NCBI GenBank assembly: GCA_041581635.1
Contig: JBFICW010000007.1
Location: forward strand, 1-64,000
Direction of reading: 5' to 3'
Length of the DNA stretch: 64,000 nt
From: Porticoccus sp041581635
Lineage (GTDB): Bacteria > Pseudomonadota > Gammaproteobacteria > Pseudomonadales > Porticoccaceae
Numbering within the stretch: position 1 is the stretch's first letter; each line of letters starts with the position of its first letter. The translations under genes were made by a program, and so were the position numbers. This document shows, piece by piece, positions 43,907 to 51,529 of this stretch. The notes beneath the pieces are model-generated. The model was not told where the DNA came from. It was given only the letters and a program-made list of their open reading frames with translations, and made no database searches.

Positions 43907-44913
43907 AAAAAATAGCATCGTTTGTGGTCTTGTCGCTTCTTGTTGTCAGCTTATTTGTAGTGGCAAATGCCATCTACACCGTAGATGAAGTTGAACAAGT
44001 GATTATTACCCAATTTGGCAAACCCGTTGGCGACCCCGTCACCACCGCTGGGCTTAAATTCAAAATTCCTTTTGTTCAAGAGATCAATCCCATCGACAAG
44101 CGAGTTCTTGAATGGGATGGCGCGCCGTCGGATATGCCGACTAAAGATAAGCTCTATATTTCCGTAGACTTGTTTGCCCGTTGGCGAATTGTTGACCCTC
44201 TGCAGTATTTTTTACGATTGCGAGATGAGCGTAGCGCCCAATCTAGGCTCGACGATATTCTCGGCAGTGAAACCCGTAATGCTGTGGCCAAACATGAACT
44301 GATTGAAATTATTCGCACCACCAAAGACCGCGTACCTCTGAAGGATGTTGTTTTGTCCTCGGCGGAACAGGATCTCAAAATGGGCGCGCTGGTGCCTATT
44401 GAGAAAGGTCGCAAGCTGGTTGAGCAGGAAATATTTCTCGCGGCGGCAGAAAAGGTTGGTGTGTTCGGTATTGAGTTATTGGATATACGGTTTAAACGAA
44501 TCAATTATAACGAAAGTGTACGCCCTAAAATTTACGACCGTATGATTAGTGAGCGCAGGCAGATTGCAGAGCGATTCCTTTCTGAGGGCAACGGTGAGGC
44601 GGCTCGCATACGAGGCAATCGAGTCCGAGATCTCAATAAAATCCAATCTGAAGCCTATCGCCAAGTAGAAGAAATACGTGGCCGGGCTGACGCAAAAGCC
44701 ACTGAGATTTATGCTGGAGCTTATAACCAAAGCCCTGATGCCATAGAGTTTTATGAATTTACACGCACGATGGCTTCTTACCCTGCAATCATTGGCGATA
44801 GCACAACCCTTGTATTATCTACCGACAGTGACTTGTTCAAATTTTTTAAGGGTATGTCACCCCAAACCACTACACCCTTGGTAAATAAGATGCTGCCGGG
44901 GGGCAAAAAATAG
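43903..44913 (+). CDS. hflC: Membrane protease modulator HflC
   Basis: 336 residues with an N-terminal membrane anchor (about 5-23) and an SPFH domain starting VDEVEQVIITQFGKPVG. The segment RVLEWDGAPSDMPTKDKLYISVDLFARWRI resembles the second HflC lineage I recall from deltaproteobacteria and Bacteroidetes more than the hfq-linked enterobacterial form. It ends with FKFFKGM, the conserved C-terminal block. It is translationally coupled to hflK (ATGA overlap). Confidence 0.9.
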   Translation: MKKIASFVVLSLLVVSLFVVANAIYTVDEVEQVIITQFGKPVGDPVTTAGLKFKIPFVQEINPIDKRVLEWDGAPSDMPTKDKLYISVDLFARWRIVDPLQYFLRLRDERSAQSRLDDILGSETRNAVAKHELIEIIRTTKDRVPLKDVVLSSAEQDLKMGALVPIEKGRKLVEQEIFLAAAEKVGVFGIELLDIRFKRINYNESVRPKIYDRMISERRQIAERFLSEGNGEAARIRGNRVRDLNKIQSEAYRQVEEIRGRADAKATEIYAGAYNQSPDAIEFYEFTRTMASYPAIIGDSTTLVLSTDSDLFKFFKGMSPQTTTPLVNKMLPGGKK

Positions 44914-44946
44914 TCACAGTGTTGTACAGCGTGTTGCGGCTGTGAC
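44911..44946. repeat. Inverted repeat at the hflC stop
   Basis: AGTCACAG (44911-44918) and CTGTGACT (44939-44946) form an 8-bp stem starting inside the hflC stop codon. A second hairpin, CCGTTAA-AAAA-TTAACGG (44969-44986), follows. Neither has a proper T-run, so termination is uncertain. Confidence 0.55.
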
Positions 44947-45011
44947 TGTTGTCAGTCGGCACGCAGAGCCGTTAAAAAATTAACGGGTCACCCATTATTG
45001 GAGAAAATATC

Positions 45012-45134
45012 ATGAGCCGTGAACAAAAAAGTAATAAAGAAGGTAAGAAAAAACCGTTGTTAACAGCAAAGGAAAAAAAGGCCGCAAAAAAAGCTAAGGG
45101 CAGTGATCCAAAGAACACGTTGGGATCACTCTAG
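45012..45134 (+). CDS. Tiny lysine-rich protein, unrecognised
   Basis: A 40-residue ORF, MSREQKSNKE then a run with 14 lysines in total, ending KNTLGSL. GGAG lies eight bases before the ATG, a good ribosome-binding site. It is very basic, has no membrane segment and no cysteine. Short lysine-rich proteins of this kind occur as hypothetical genes in related gammaproteobacteria, but I know no function. It follows hflC by 98 bases and its last 11 codons overlap an 8-bp inverted repeat (45102-45130). Confidence 0.6.
   Translation: MSREQKSNKEGKKKPLLTAKEKKAAKKAKGSDPKNTLGSL
45102..45130. repeat. Inverted repeat in the tiny ORF 3' end
   Basis: AGTGATCC (45102-45109) and GGATCACT (45123-45130) are perfect complements with a 13-base loop. 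No T-run follows, so it is a hairpin of unknown role overlapping coding sequence. Confidence 0.6.
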
Positions 45135-45199
45135 TAGTCTTCCCCACGTGAGTATGGATGTTTCTTGGTTTAGGTTGCGTGCATGAAGCGTGCGCTGGT

Positions 45200-45259
45200 C
45201 GGGTCATTCGGAACTGAGCTTGAGTTTGCTAAGGAATGAAAACTCCCGAAAATGACCCG
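45200..45259. repeat. Compound 60-base hairpin
   Basis: The outer stem CGGGTCATT (45200-45208) pairs with AATGACCCG (45251-45259). It continues with CGG/CCG across an AA bulge, and an inner stem GAGTTT / AAACTC (45222-45227, 45240-45245) abuts it. No open frame spans it and no U-tract follows directly. Confidence 0.6.
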
Positions 45260-45272
45260 CAGTGTGGCAAAA

Positions 45273-45309
45273 AAAGGCCTACATCGTTTAACACGAATGC
45301 AGGCCTTTG
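45273..45309 (-). terminator. Rho-independent terminator after tRNA-Met
   Basis: On the reverse strand AAAGGCCT...AGGCCTTT forms the stem (45308-45301 with 45280-45273), extended by a partial CATTCG/CGATG pairing, and is followed by a T-run (to 45269). It begins six bases past the tRNA-Met CCA end. Confidence 0.85.
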
Positions 45310-45314
45310 ATATA

Positions 45315-45391
45315 TGGTAGCTACGGGTGGACTTGAACCACCGACCCCAGCATTATGAATGCTGTGCTCTAACCAGCTGAGCTACGTAGCC
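45315..45391 (-). tRNA. tRNA-Met (CAT), elongator type
   Basis: A 77-base cloverleaf with encoded CCA. The acceptor strand GGCTACG pairs with CGTAGCT (one G-U at position 1-72), the D-arm contains AGCTCAGCTGGTTAGAGC, and the anticodon arm is CAGCA-TTCATAA-TGCTG. The T-arm is GGTGG-TTCAAGT-CCACC. The paired 1-72 position and layout mark it as elongator rather than initiator tRNA. Confidence 0.96.
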
Positions 45392-45465
45392 ATTTGCTCT
45401 CAAGCAGGGGCGGGGATTTTCCCGAGTTTGTCCCGTTTTGTCAAGACGCTTCTGGCCAGAGCCTA

Positions 45466-45693
45466 TCAGCTTTTTTTTGTCAGTTGATCATCCCGGTATT
45501 GAGGGTTGAGCCAGCACTGGGGAAGGGCTTCGCCAGAGAGGAATATCAGACTCTCTTTGGGGAAGATTTCTGGCTCCTGCACCTCTTCGCCGTAGTGGTA
45601 TCGCGCTGAGATATTAAGCTGAAATGGGTCGAACAGTTCCTGTAGTGACAAAACCTCGACCAAGTGATTTGTGGCTGTTTCTTTTAAGTACAT
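45466..45693 (-). CDS. Small conserved protein of unknown function
   Basis: 75 residues, starting MYLKETATNHLVEVLSLQELFDPFQ. It contains the stretch LSGEALPQCWLNPQYRD, which I recall from short conserved proteins of Pseudomonas and relatives, sometimes labelled acetyltransferase without support. AGAGGA lies eight bases before the ATG. It is acidic in the middle and has no membrane segment. It lies just upstream of tRNA-Met on the same strand. Confidence 0.7.
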   Translation of the reverse strand: MYLKETATNHLVEVLSLQELFDPFQLNISARYHYGEEVQEPEIFPKESLIFLSGEALPQCWLNPQYRDDQLTKKS

Positions 45694-45713
45694 AATGACA
45701 TTCCTCTGCCCCT

Positions 45714-46925
45714 CTACTTATATAGCACACGATAGATAGCTCCCGCGTAATCATCAGAAATATAAATGCTGCCATCGGGACCTTCTTCGATATCCACGGG
45801 GCGCCCTATGATTTGACCGCTAGGTTGCAGAAAGTGGGTCATAAAGTCTTCACTGGTGATCATTCCCATGTCGTCCCATCTCAATGCGACGACTTTGTAT
45901 CCATCGGGTTCACTCCTATTCCAAGAGCCGTGCAAAGCGACAAGAGCCGTACGTTGATAGCTTTCTGGAAGCGATGGGTGGCGAAGGAAATGAATACCCA
46001 GTGGTGCATTGTGGGCGCGAAAACCAAAACTGGGTGAAATGCTGGTTTTCAATAGAAAGTCCTGACCCTTCCCATAATCGGGGTCCAATTCCCCAAAGCC
46101 ATTGATATGGGGCCACCCGTAAAAGCCACCGGCCGTTATCTGATTAAGTTCACAGGGTGGGTAATTGTCACCTAATAAATCACGGCCATTATCCGTGGCA
46201 TAGAGCTTGTCGTTCCAAGGTGCCCAGTCAAAGCCTACGCTGTTTCTAAGGCCTGTAGCGTAGATCTGGCTGTCTGAGCCATCGGGGCGAACTCTCATCA
46301 TGGTTGCGCGACGAATATCTGATTCCAGGCAAACATTACAGCTGGAACCTATGGTCAAATAGAGCCAGTTGTCACGGCTGAACTGGATGGTTCTGGTTCG
46401 GTGTCCTCCATCATCGGGGAGATCTGTCATGATGGATTCATAATCGCCCAGTGTTTTGCCGGTGCGCCAGTCTATAGCGATCCGGCCTATTGCATGGGTT
46501 TCTGCAATATAGAGCCAGGTTTTTCGTCCATCATCATAGAGGTCGATACCGTGGGGGTGCTTTAGTCCTCCGATTAACTGGGTGGTACTTTCGGCTTTTC
46601 CATCATGATTGTGATCGGTTAAAAGATAAACGGCACCTGTACGCGGCGAGCTCACCAGCAATTGCCCTGTCGGGGCGATCTTCAGCAGCCTGGCATTCGG
46701 TAGATGATCAGCAAAAATAGATAGCTCAAACCTCGGGGGGACGGCGAGCGCATTCTTGGTTGCTTGGGAGGAGGTAGGGCTGCCTATACCCGTTAGTGAG
46801 TTAAATAGTACCTGGTAACTGCTAACCTTCGGCCAAAGAACGAATGTTGTGGCCAGGATAAGTGCCAGAGTGAGACTCAGTAAGATGAGCGTCACTCGTT
46901 TTTTCCATGCGGATAGTTTTGCCAT
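45714..46925 (-). CDS. PQQ-dependent sugar dehydrogenase-like protein (sorbosone dehydrogenase family)
   Basis: 403 residues with one N-terminal membrane anchor (about 11-31), then a six-bladed beta-propeller of the glucose/sorbosone dehydrogenase family. Recognisable blocks are GLKHPHGIDLYDD, the family cysteine pair in IGSSCNVCLESD, ATGLRNSVGFDWAPW and VALHGSWNRSEPDGYKV. It is probably a periplasmic aldose oxidoreductase tethered to the inner membrane, using PQQ if the cell makes or takes it up. The substrate is unknown. It is a single gene, 133 bases after ychF. Confidence 0.85.
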   Translation of the reverse strand: MAKLSAWKKRVTLILLSLTLALILATTFVLWPKVSSYQVLFNSLTGIGSPTSSQATKNALAVPPRFELSIFADHLPNARLLKIAPTGQLLVSSPRTGAVYLLTDHNHDGKAESTTQLIGGLKHPHGIDLYDDGRKTWLYIAETHAIGRIAIDWRTGKTLGDYESIMTDLPDDGGHRTRTIQFSRDNWLYLTIGSSCNVCLESDIRRATMMRVRPDGSDSQIYATGLRNSVGFDWAPWNDKLYATDNGRDLLGDNYPPCELNQITAGGFYGWPHINGFGELDPDYGKGQDFLLKTSISPSFGFRAHNAPLGIHFLRHPSLPESYQRTALVALHGSWNRSEPDGYKVVALRWDDMGMITSEDFMTHFLQPSGQIIGRPVDIEEGPDGSIYISDDYAGAIYRVLYK

Positions 46926-47017
46926 GGCTTCATTATAGAAGCATAGAGCGGAACTGTTTATAGGGACGGCGGGTTATAAGGGTAGGGCGGAGTTAGACTG
47001 AGACTTGTTTGGTTTTT

Positions 47018-47051
47018 GTTAATACCCCAAAAATGAGTTTGGGGTATTAAC
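47018..47051. repeat. Perfect 14-bp hairpin after ychF
   Basis: GTTAATACCCCAAA (47018-47031) pairs with TTTGGGGTATTAAC (47038-47051) around a six-base loop, starting nine bases after the ychF stop. It lacks the T-run of a standard terminator on either strand, so it may stabilise the mRNA 3' end or terminate poorly. Confidence 0.7.
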
Positions 47052-47059
47052 ATTGGCTT

Positions 47060-48151
47060 TTACACATTAAAGCGGAAGTGGATGACATCGCCGTCACTCA
47101 CAACATAGTCCTTACCTTCCAAGCGCCATTTTCCCGCATCTTTAGCACCTTGCTCACCCTTGCAGGCAATAAAATCATCGTATGCAATGACTTCTGCGCG
47201 GATAAATCCCTTTTCAAAATCTGTGTGAATTTTACCGGCAGATTGAGGTGCGGTGGCACCAACAGGGATGGTCCATGCGCGTACTTCCTTAACGCCAGCG
47301 GTAAAGTAGGTTTGAAGGCCAAGTAATTTATATCCGGCTCGAATGACTCGGTTTAGACCGGGTTCACCCATGCCCATTTCCTGAAGAAATTCTAATTTTT
47401 CATCGTCATCCAATTCTGCAATTTCTGATTCCAGCTTGTTGCAGATGGGTACAACTACTGCATTTTCGGTCTCTGCAATTGACAGTACCGTATTAAGGTA
47501 GGGGTTGTTTTCAAAGCCGTCTTCATCGACATTGGCGATGTACATGGTAGGTTTGAGGGTCAGCATGTTGAGAGGTTTGAGTATTTTTAGCTCGTCCTGA
47601 TCTAGCGCCATAGATCTTAGCGGCTTGGCTTCGTCTAAATGCGGTTGAATTTTTTCAAGTACCGCTTTCAGAATAATGGCGTCCTTATCCTGGCCTTTGG
47701 CGGCTTTAGCGGCACGTTGTAATGCTTTTTCGACGGTTTCCAGATCGGCTAGAGCTAATTCTGTATTGATGACTTCGATATCTGCGGTTGGGTCAATTTT
47801 CCCCTCAACGTGAACCACATTCTCGTCATCGAAGCAGCGAACGACATGTGCAATGGCATCGGTTTCTCGAATATTGGCAAGAAACTTGTTGCCAAGGCCT
47901 TCGCCTTTGGATGCGCCGGCTACCAACCCGGCGATATCTACAAATTCCATTGTGGTGGGAATAATGCGCTCTGGTTTGACGATCTCTGCTAGATTGTCCT
48001 GGCGTGGATCAGGAATGGGGACTATCCCTGTGTTGGGCTCTATCGTGCAAAATGGAAAATTTGCCGCATCAATGCCCGCTTTGGTTAGCGCGTTGAAGAG
48101 GGTGGACTTGCCGACATTGGGAAGGCCGACGATACCGCAGTTAAAACCCAT
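47060..48151 (-). CDS. ychF: Ribosome-binding GTPase/ATPase YchF
   Basis: 363 residues of the Obg-related family. P-loop GLPNVGKST (8-16), DIAGLVAGASKGEGLGNKFL (about 70-90) and NVDED replacing the usual NKxD, which explains the ATP preference. The C-terminal TGS-like domain ends VSDGDVIHFRFNV. YchF binds ribosomes and acts in stress responses. It follows pth downstream in the reverse cluster. Confidence 0.97.
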   Translation of the reverse strand: MGFNCGIVGLPNVGKSTLFNALTKAGIDAANFPFCTIEPNTGIVPIPDPRQDNLAEIVKPERIIPTTMEFVDIAGLVAGASKGEGLGNKFLANIRETDAIAHVVRCFDDENVVHVEGKIDPTADIEVINTELALADLETVEKALQRAAKAAKGQDKDAIILKAVLEKIQPHLDEAKPLRSMALDQDELKILKPLNMLTLKPTMYIANVDEDGFENNPYLNTVLSIAETENAVVVPICNKLESEIAELDDDEKLEFLQEMGMGEPGLNRVIRAGYKLLGLQTYFTAGVKEVRAWTIPVGATAPQSAGKIHTDFEKGFIRAEVIAYDDFIACKGEQGAKDAGKWRLEGKDYVVSDGDVIHFRFNV

Positions 48152-48208
48152 TATTTATACTCTCAAATATCGGAGGCCTTATTACGGGCCGACTGGTTAA
48201 AGTTGTTT

Positions 48209-48790
48209 TTACTGCGAATGCAGTTCTTTCATCGCGCTGTTCCATTGCCCCGCAACGGCCATAGGTATGACGCGAATAGCATCGTCGATACTTTGGTTAA
48301 TCAGTTGTTGTTCACTTTGAGGTGCTTTGCGAAGTACAAAATTGACGACTTCGCTGGCGTGACCTGGATGGCCAATACCAATACGCAGACGGGCAAAGTT
48401 ACGGCAGTTGCCCAGCGCCTTAATAGTGTCTTTCAGGCCATTGTGTCCGCCGTGACCACCTCCAATTTTGAGGCGTGAAGTTCCGGGGTTGAGATCGAGT
48501 TCATCGTGCGCAACCAAGATAGCTTCTGGTGGTATTTGGTAGAACCCCGCCATGGCAGCAACTGCTTTGCCACTTAGGTTCATATAGGTATCGGGTAACA
48601 GCAGTCGAACGTCGTGGCCATTGAACGAGGCCCTGCCAGTGGCGCCAAAAAACTTACTTTCCTGTTTAAGTGTTATTCCGCAATGTTGGGATAGGGCCAA
48701 AACAAAATCGGCCCCGGCATTGTGACGGGTTTGTTCATATTGAGGGCCTGGGTTTCCCAGGCCGACAATCAGTTGAACAGGTGTGTCCAA
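48209..48790 (-). CDS. pth: Peptidyl-tRNA hydrolase
   Basis: 193 residues starting VQLIVGLGNPGPQYEQTRHNAGADFV, with catalytic H around residue 23 in RHNAG and the motif GGGHGGHNGLKDT. Pth recycles peptidyl-tRNA released prematurely from ribosomes. The start is TTG at 48790 with GAGG upstream; no ATG precedes the conserved part. It lies between rplY and ychF, the common order. Confidence 0.97.
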   Translation of the reverse strand: MDTPVQLIVGLGNPGPQYEQTRHNAGADFVLALSQHCGITLKQESKFFGATGRASFNGHDVRLLLPDTYMNLSGKAVAAMAGFYQIPPEAILVAHDELDLNPGTSRLKIGGGHGGHNGLKDTIKALGNCRNFARLRIGIGHPGHASEVVNFVLRKAPQSEQQLINQSIDDAIRVIPMAVAGQWNSAMKELHSQ

Positions 48791-48830
48791 TGTCGGAGCC
48801 TCTTTTATCGAAGGAGGTTAGCTCGAGAAA

Positions 48831-49487
48831 TTACTCGCCGCCGTTCTCTTCTTCGCCTTCAGCTGCTGGAGCTTCTTCACTTTCTTCAGTTTCTTCCACT
48901 ACAGCTTTAGGCTTGTTAATAGTAAAGATGGGTAGATCGTGTTCTTCACCATGGCTCAGGCCAACGCTTTCTACACCTTTCGGCATGACTATATCTGAAA
49001 TATGCAGGACTTGGCCTATTTCTACATCGGTTACGTCTACCTCGATGTACTCGGGCAGATTGCCTGGCAGACAGCTGATATCCAGCTCTGTCATGTTGTG
49101 AGAAATTATCCCGCCACCCAGTTTAACGCCATCACAGATCTCTTCATTAATGAAGTGAAGTGGTACTTTGGTTTGCAGTTTCTTGGTCTTACTAACGCGC
49201 ATGAAATCGGCGTGCAGCACGATGGGCTTGGCTGGGTGACGCTGAAGGTCTTTCAGAATCACATCTTCAGACTTGCCATCTACATCGAGAGTAATAATGT
49301 GTGAATAGAAAGCTTCGTTTGACAGTGCGTGCTCGAATTCATTTTGAGTAAGACTGATATTTTGTGGTGCTTCTTTTCCGCCGTAGATGATGGCGGGCAC
49401 TTGTTTGTCCAGGCGACGTAGGCGGCGGCTCGCACCTTTCCCCATGTCGTTCCGGACCTTTGCATTCAATTTAAAATCATTGGACAT
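48831..49487 (-). CDS. rplY: 50S ribosomal protein L25, CTC form
   Basis: 218 residues, the long form: an N-terminal L25 domain (about 5-95, with GKGASRRLRRLDKQVPAIIYGG) plus a C-terminal TL5/CTC beta domain and an acidic glutamate-rich tail of about 25 residues. L25 binds 5S rRNA loop E. It is preceded by a ribosome-binding site and lies between prs and pth. Confidence 0.96.
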   Translation of the reverse strand: MSNDFKLNAKVRNDMGKGASRRLRRLDKQVPAIIYGGKEAPQNISLTQNEFEHALSNEAFYSHIITLDVDGKSEDVILKDLQRHPAKPIVLHADFMRVSKTKKLQTKVPLHFINEEICDGVKLGGGIISHNMTELDISCLPGNLPEYIEVDVTDVEIGQVLHISDIVMPKGVESVGLSHGEEHDLPIFTINKPKAVVEETEESEEAPAAEGEEENGGE

Positions 49488-49614
49488 TGCCTTGACTCCT
49501 GATTATTCCCAAATCAATCCGCGACCAGAATTGAAACGGGGTATTTAGATAGCCCTTTATTGGGCAGTTAGTTATCCAGTTGCTATGTTTGGCTCAATTA
49601 ATGTTAAGTAGAGC

Positions 49615-50556
49615 TTAGTCAAACATCGCACTGATGGATTCTTCATTGCTGACGCGGCGCATCGCCTCTGCCAGCATTTGTCCCAAACTCAGTACTCTAA
49701 TCGACTTGCTGTTTTTTGCAGTCTCACTGAGAGGAATGCTGTTAGTGACTACCATGGTATCCAGCGCAGACTTTTCAATGTTGTCGATGGCATTGCCCGA
49801 GAACACCGGGTGAGTGCAGTAGGCGACGACTTTCTCAGCGCCGCGATCCTTCAACGCGTCGGCGGCTTTACAGAGCGTGCCAGCAGTATCGACGATGTCG
49901 TCCATCAGAATACAGGTGCGGCCTTCTACATCGCCGATTAGGTTCATCACTTCAATCTGATTGGCTTCCGGGCGACGCTTGTCAATAATGGCTAATTCAG
50001 TATTGAGCTGTTTGGCCATGGCTCGAGCGCGAACCACACCGCCAATATCGGGAGATACTACCGTTGGGTTTTGATAGTTTTGGCGTTGTACGTCGCCGAT
50101 CAGCACCGGTAAACCGTAGACGTTGTCTACCGCACAGTCAAAAAACCCCTGAATCTGTTCGGCGTGCAAATCAACGGTCATTACGCGATCGACACCCACA
50201 TTGGTAATCATGTCAGCGACAACTTTGGCACTGATCGGCACGCGAATTGAACGAACTCGACGATCTTGGCGAGCATAGCCAAAATAGGGAACCACGGCCG
50301 TAATACGGCCAGCTGAAGCACGACGCAGGGCGTCGACCATCAAAATGAGCTCCATCAGGTTTTTATGGGTGGGTTCGCAGGTTGGTTGAACGACGAATAC
50401 ATCGCGTCCGCGCACGTTCTCGCGAATCTCAATATTGATTTCGCCATCTGAGAACTGAGATACCAGTGCGTTGCCTAGTGGGAAGCCTAGAAATCGGGCG
50501 ATTTCGTTTGCTAGCTCCGGGTTGGCATTCCCGGAGAAAACCATCAAGTTAGCCAC
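49615..50556 (-). CDS. prs: Ribose-phosphate pyrophosphokinase
   Basis: 313 residues. Flexible-loop and active-site blocks are IPYFGYARQDRR-like VVPYFGYARQDRRVRS (about 94-109), VDLHAEQIQGFFD (about 131-143) and the PRPP-binding loop CILMDDIVDTAGTL (about 216-229). It makes PRPP for nucleotide, histidine and tryptophan synthesis. The start is the GTG at 50556, with CAGGA seven bases upstream, giving MANLMVFSGN like relatives; an internal ATG at 50544 lacks such a site. It follows tRNA-Gln on the same strand. Confidence 0.96.
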   Translation of the reverse strand: MANLMVFSGNANPELANEIARFLGFPLGNALVSQFSDGEINIEIRENVRGRDVFVVQPTCEPTHKNLMELILMVDALRRASAGRITAVVPYFGYARQDRRVRSIRVPISAKVVADMITNVGVDRVMTVDLHAEQIQGFFDCAVDNVYGLPVLIGDVQRQNYQNPTVVSPDIGGVVRARAMAKQLNTELAIIDKRRPEANQIEVMNLIGDVEGRTCILMDDIVDTAGTLCKAADALKDRGAEKVVAYCTHPVFSGNAIDNIEKSALDTMVVTNSIPLSETAKNSKSIRVLSLGQMLAEAMRRVSNEESISAMFD

Positions 50557-50605
50557 AATATTTTCCTGATCAGAGGTAAGATTTCTCCGGCGTCCCAGAG
50601 GAATA

Positions 50606-50681
50606 TGGCTGGGGTGGGAGGACTCGAACCTCCGAATGACGGGATCAAAACCCGTTGCCTTAGCCACTTGGCGACACCCCA
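50606..50681 (-). tRNA. tRNA-Gln (TTG)
   Basis: A 76-base cloverleaf with encoded CCA. The acceptor TGGGGTG pairs with CACCCCA, the D-arm begins TCGCCAAGTGGCTAAGGC, and the anticodon loop TTTTGAT has anticodon TTG. The T-arm is GGAGG-TTCGAGT-CCTCC. It sits between ispE and prs, the usual gammaproteobacterial place. Confidence 0.95.
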
Positions 50682-50689
50682 GTAATAGC

Positions 50690-51529
50690 TTATTTAGACG
50701 GTAAGCTGCATAGCAGCGGGGATTGGTTGACCCCTTTGGCGACAAAGCCTTCCCACTGTGCCGGCATTTGTTCAAGTACCGACATTGCATCATGTTTTGA
50801 TGCAAATTGGGCAAATAGGCAGGCACCTGTTCCCGTCAGTCGAGTTTCAGCGAATTGGGCCAGCCATTGGCGGGCTTTTTTCACCTCAGGGTAAAGTGCT
50901 TCAACCACTGTTTGACAGTCGTTTCGGCCACCCTGCTCGAGAAAGGCGCGTATTTTGATCGGATGAGTGTTTCTTGTCAAACCCTGATGAGTAAAAACTT
51001 CGTCAGTAGATACATGTATGCCTGGCTTCATGATCAAATACCAGTAGCTTGGCATTTCTACAGGGGTGAGTTGATCGCCTACGCCTTCGGCCCAGGCTGT
51101 ATGCCCTAGTACGAAAACAGGCACGTCAGCACCTAGCCGAGAGCCAATGTTCAGTAGTTCCTTTGTCGGTAATCCCAGCTGCCATAAAGCATTCAGGCCC
51201 AGTAGTGTGGTGGCTGCATCACTACTACCTCCGCCCAACCCACCGCCCATGGGCAGGCGCTTATGAAGGGTGATGTCTGCGCCCAACTCGCATCCACTGT
51301 GTTGTTGGAGCATTTTTGCGGCTTGGTAGACAAGGTTTTGTTCGCTCGGAATACTTTGGATAGTCGGAGATAAATGTATATTTCCACTGTGGTTAAGTGA
51401 AAAATCCAATTGGTCTCCGTAATCAAGCAATTGAAAGAGTGTTTGGAGGTTGTGATACCCGTCAGCGCGGCGGCCAGTAATATGTAGGAACAGATTGATT
51501 TTTGCTGGAGCGGGTAAGGATAGTTTCAT
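50690..51529 (-). CDS. ispE: 4-diphosphocytidyl-2-C-methyl-D-erythritol kinase
   Basis: 279 residues of the GHMP kinase fold. The N-terminal PAPAKINLFLHITGRRADGYH carries the substrate lysine and the ATP loop is PMGGGLGGGSSDAA (about 91-104). IspE phosphorylates an intermediate of the non-mevalonate isoprenoid pathway. Its start overlaps the lolB stop (ATGA), so the two are coupled. Confidence 0.97.
   Translation of the reverse strand: MKLSLPAPAKINLFLHITGRRADGYHNLQTLFQLLDYGDQLDFSLNHSGNIHLSPTIQSIPSEQNLVYQAAKMLQQHSGCELGADITLHKRLPMGGGLGGGSSDAATTLLGLNALWQLGLPTKELLNIGSRLGADVPVFVLGHTAWAEGVGDQLTPVEMPSYWYLIMKPGIHVSTDEVFTHQGLTRNTHPIKIRAFLEQGGRNDCQTVVEALYPEVKKARQWLAQFAETRLTGTGACLFAQFASKHDAMSVLEQMPAQWEGFVAKGVNQSPLLCSLPSK

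Noticed and set aside
45102..45130. The AGTGATCC/GGATCACT hairpin as a terminator
   Set aside because: No T-run follows and it overlaps a possible coding sequence, so I list it only as an inverted repeat.
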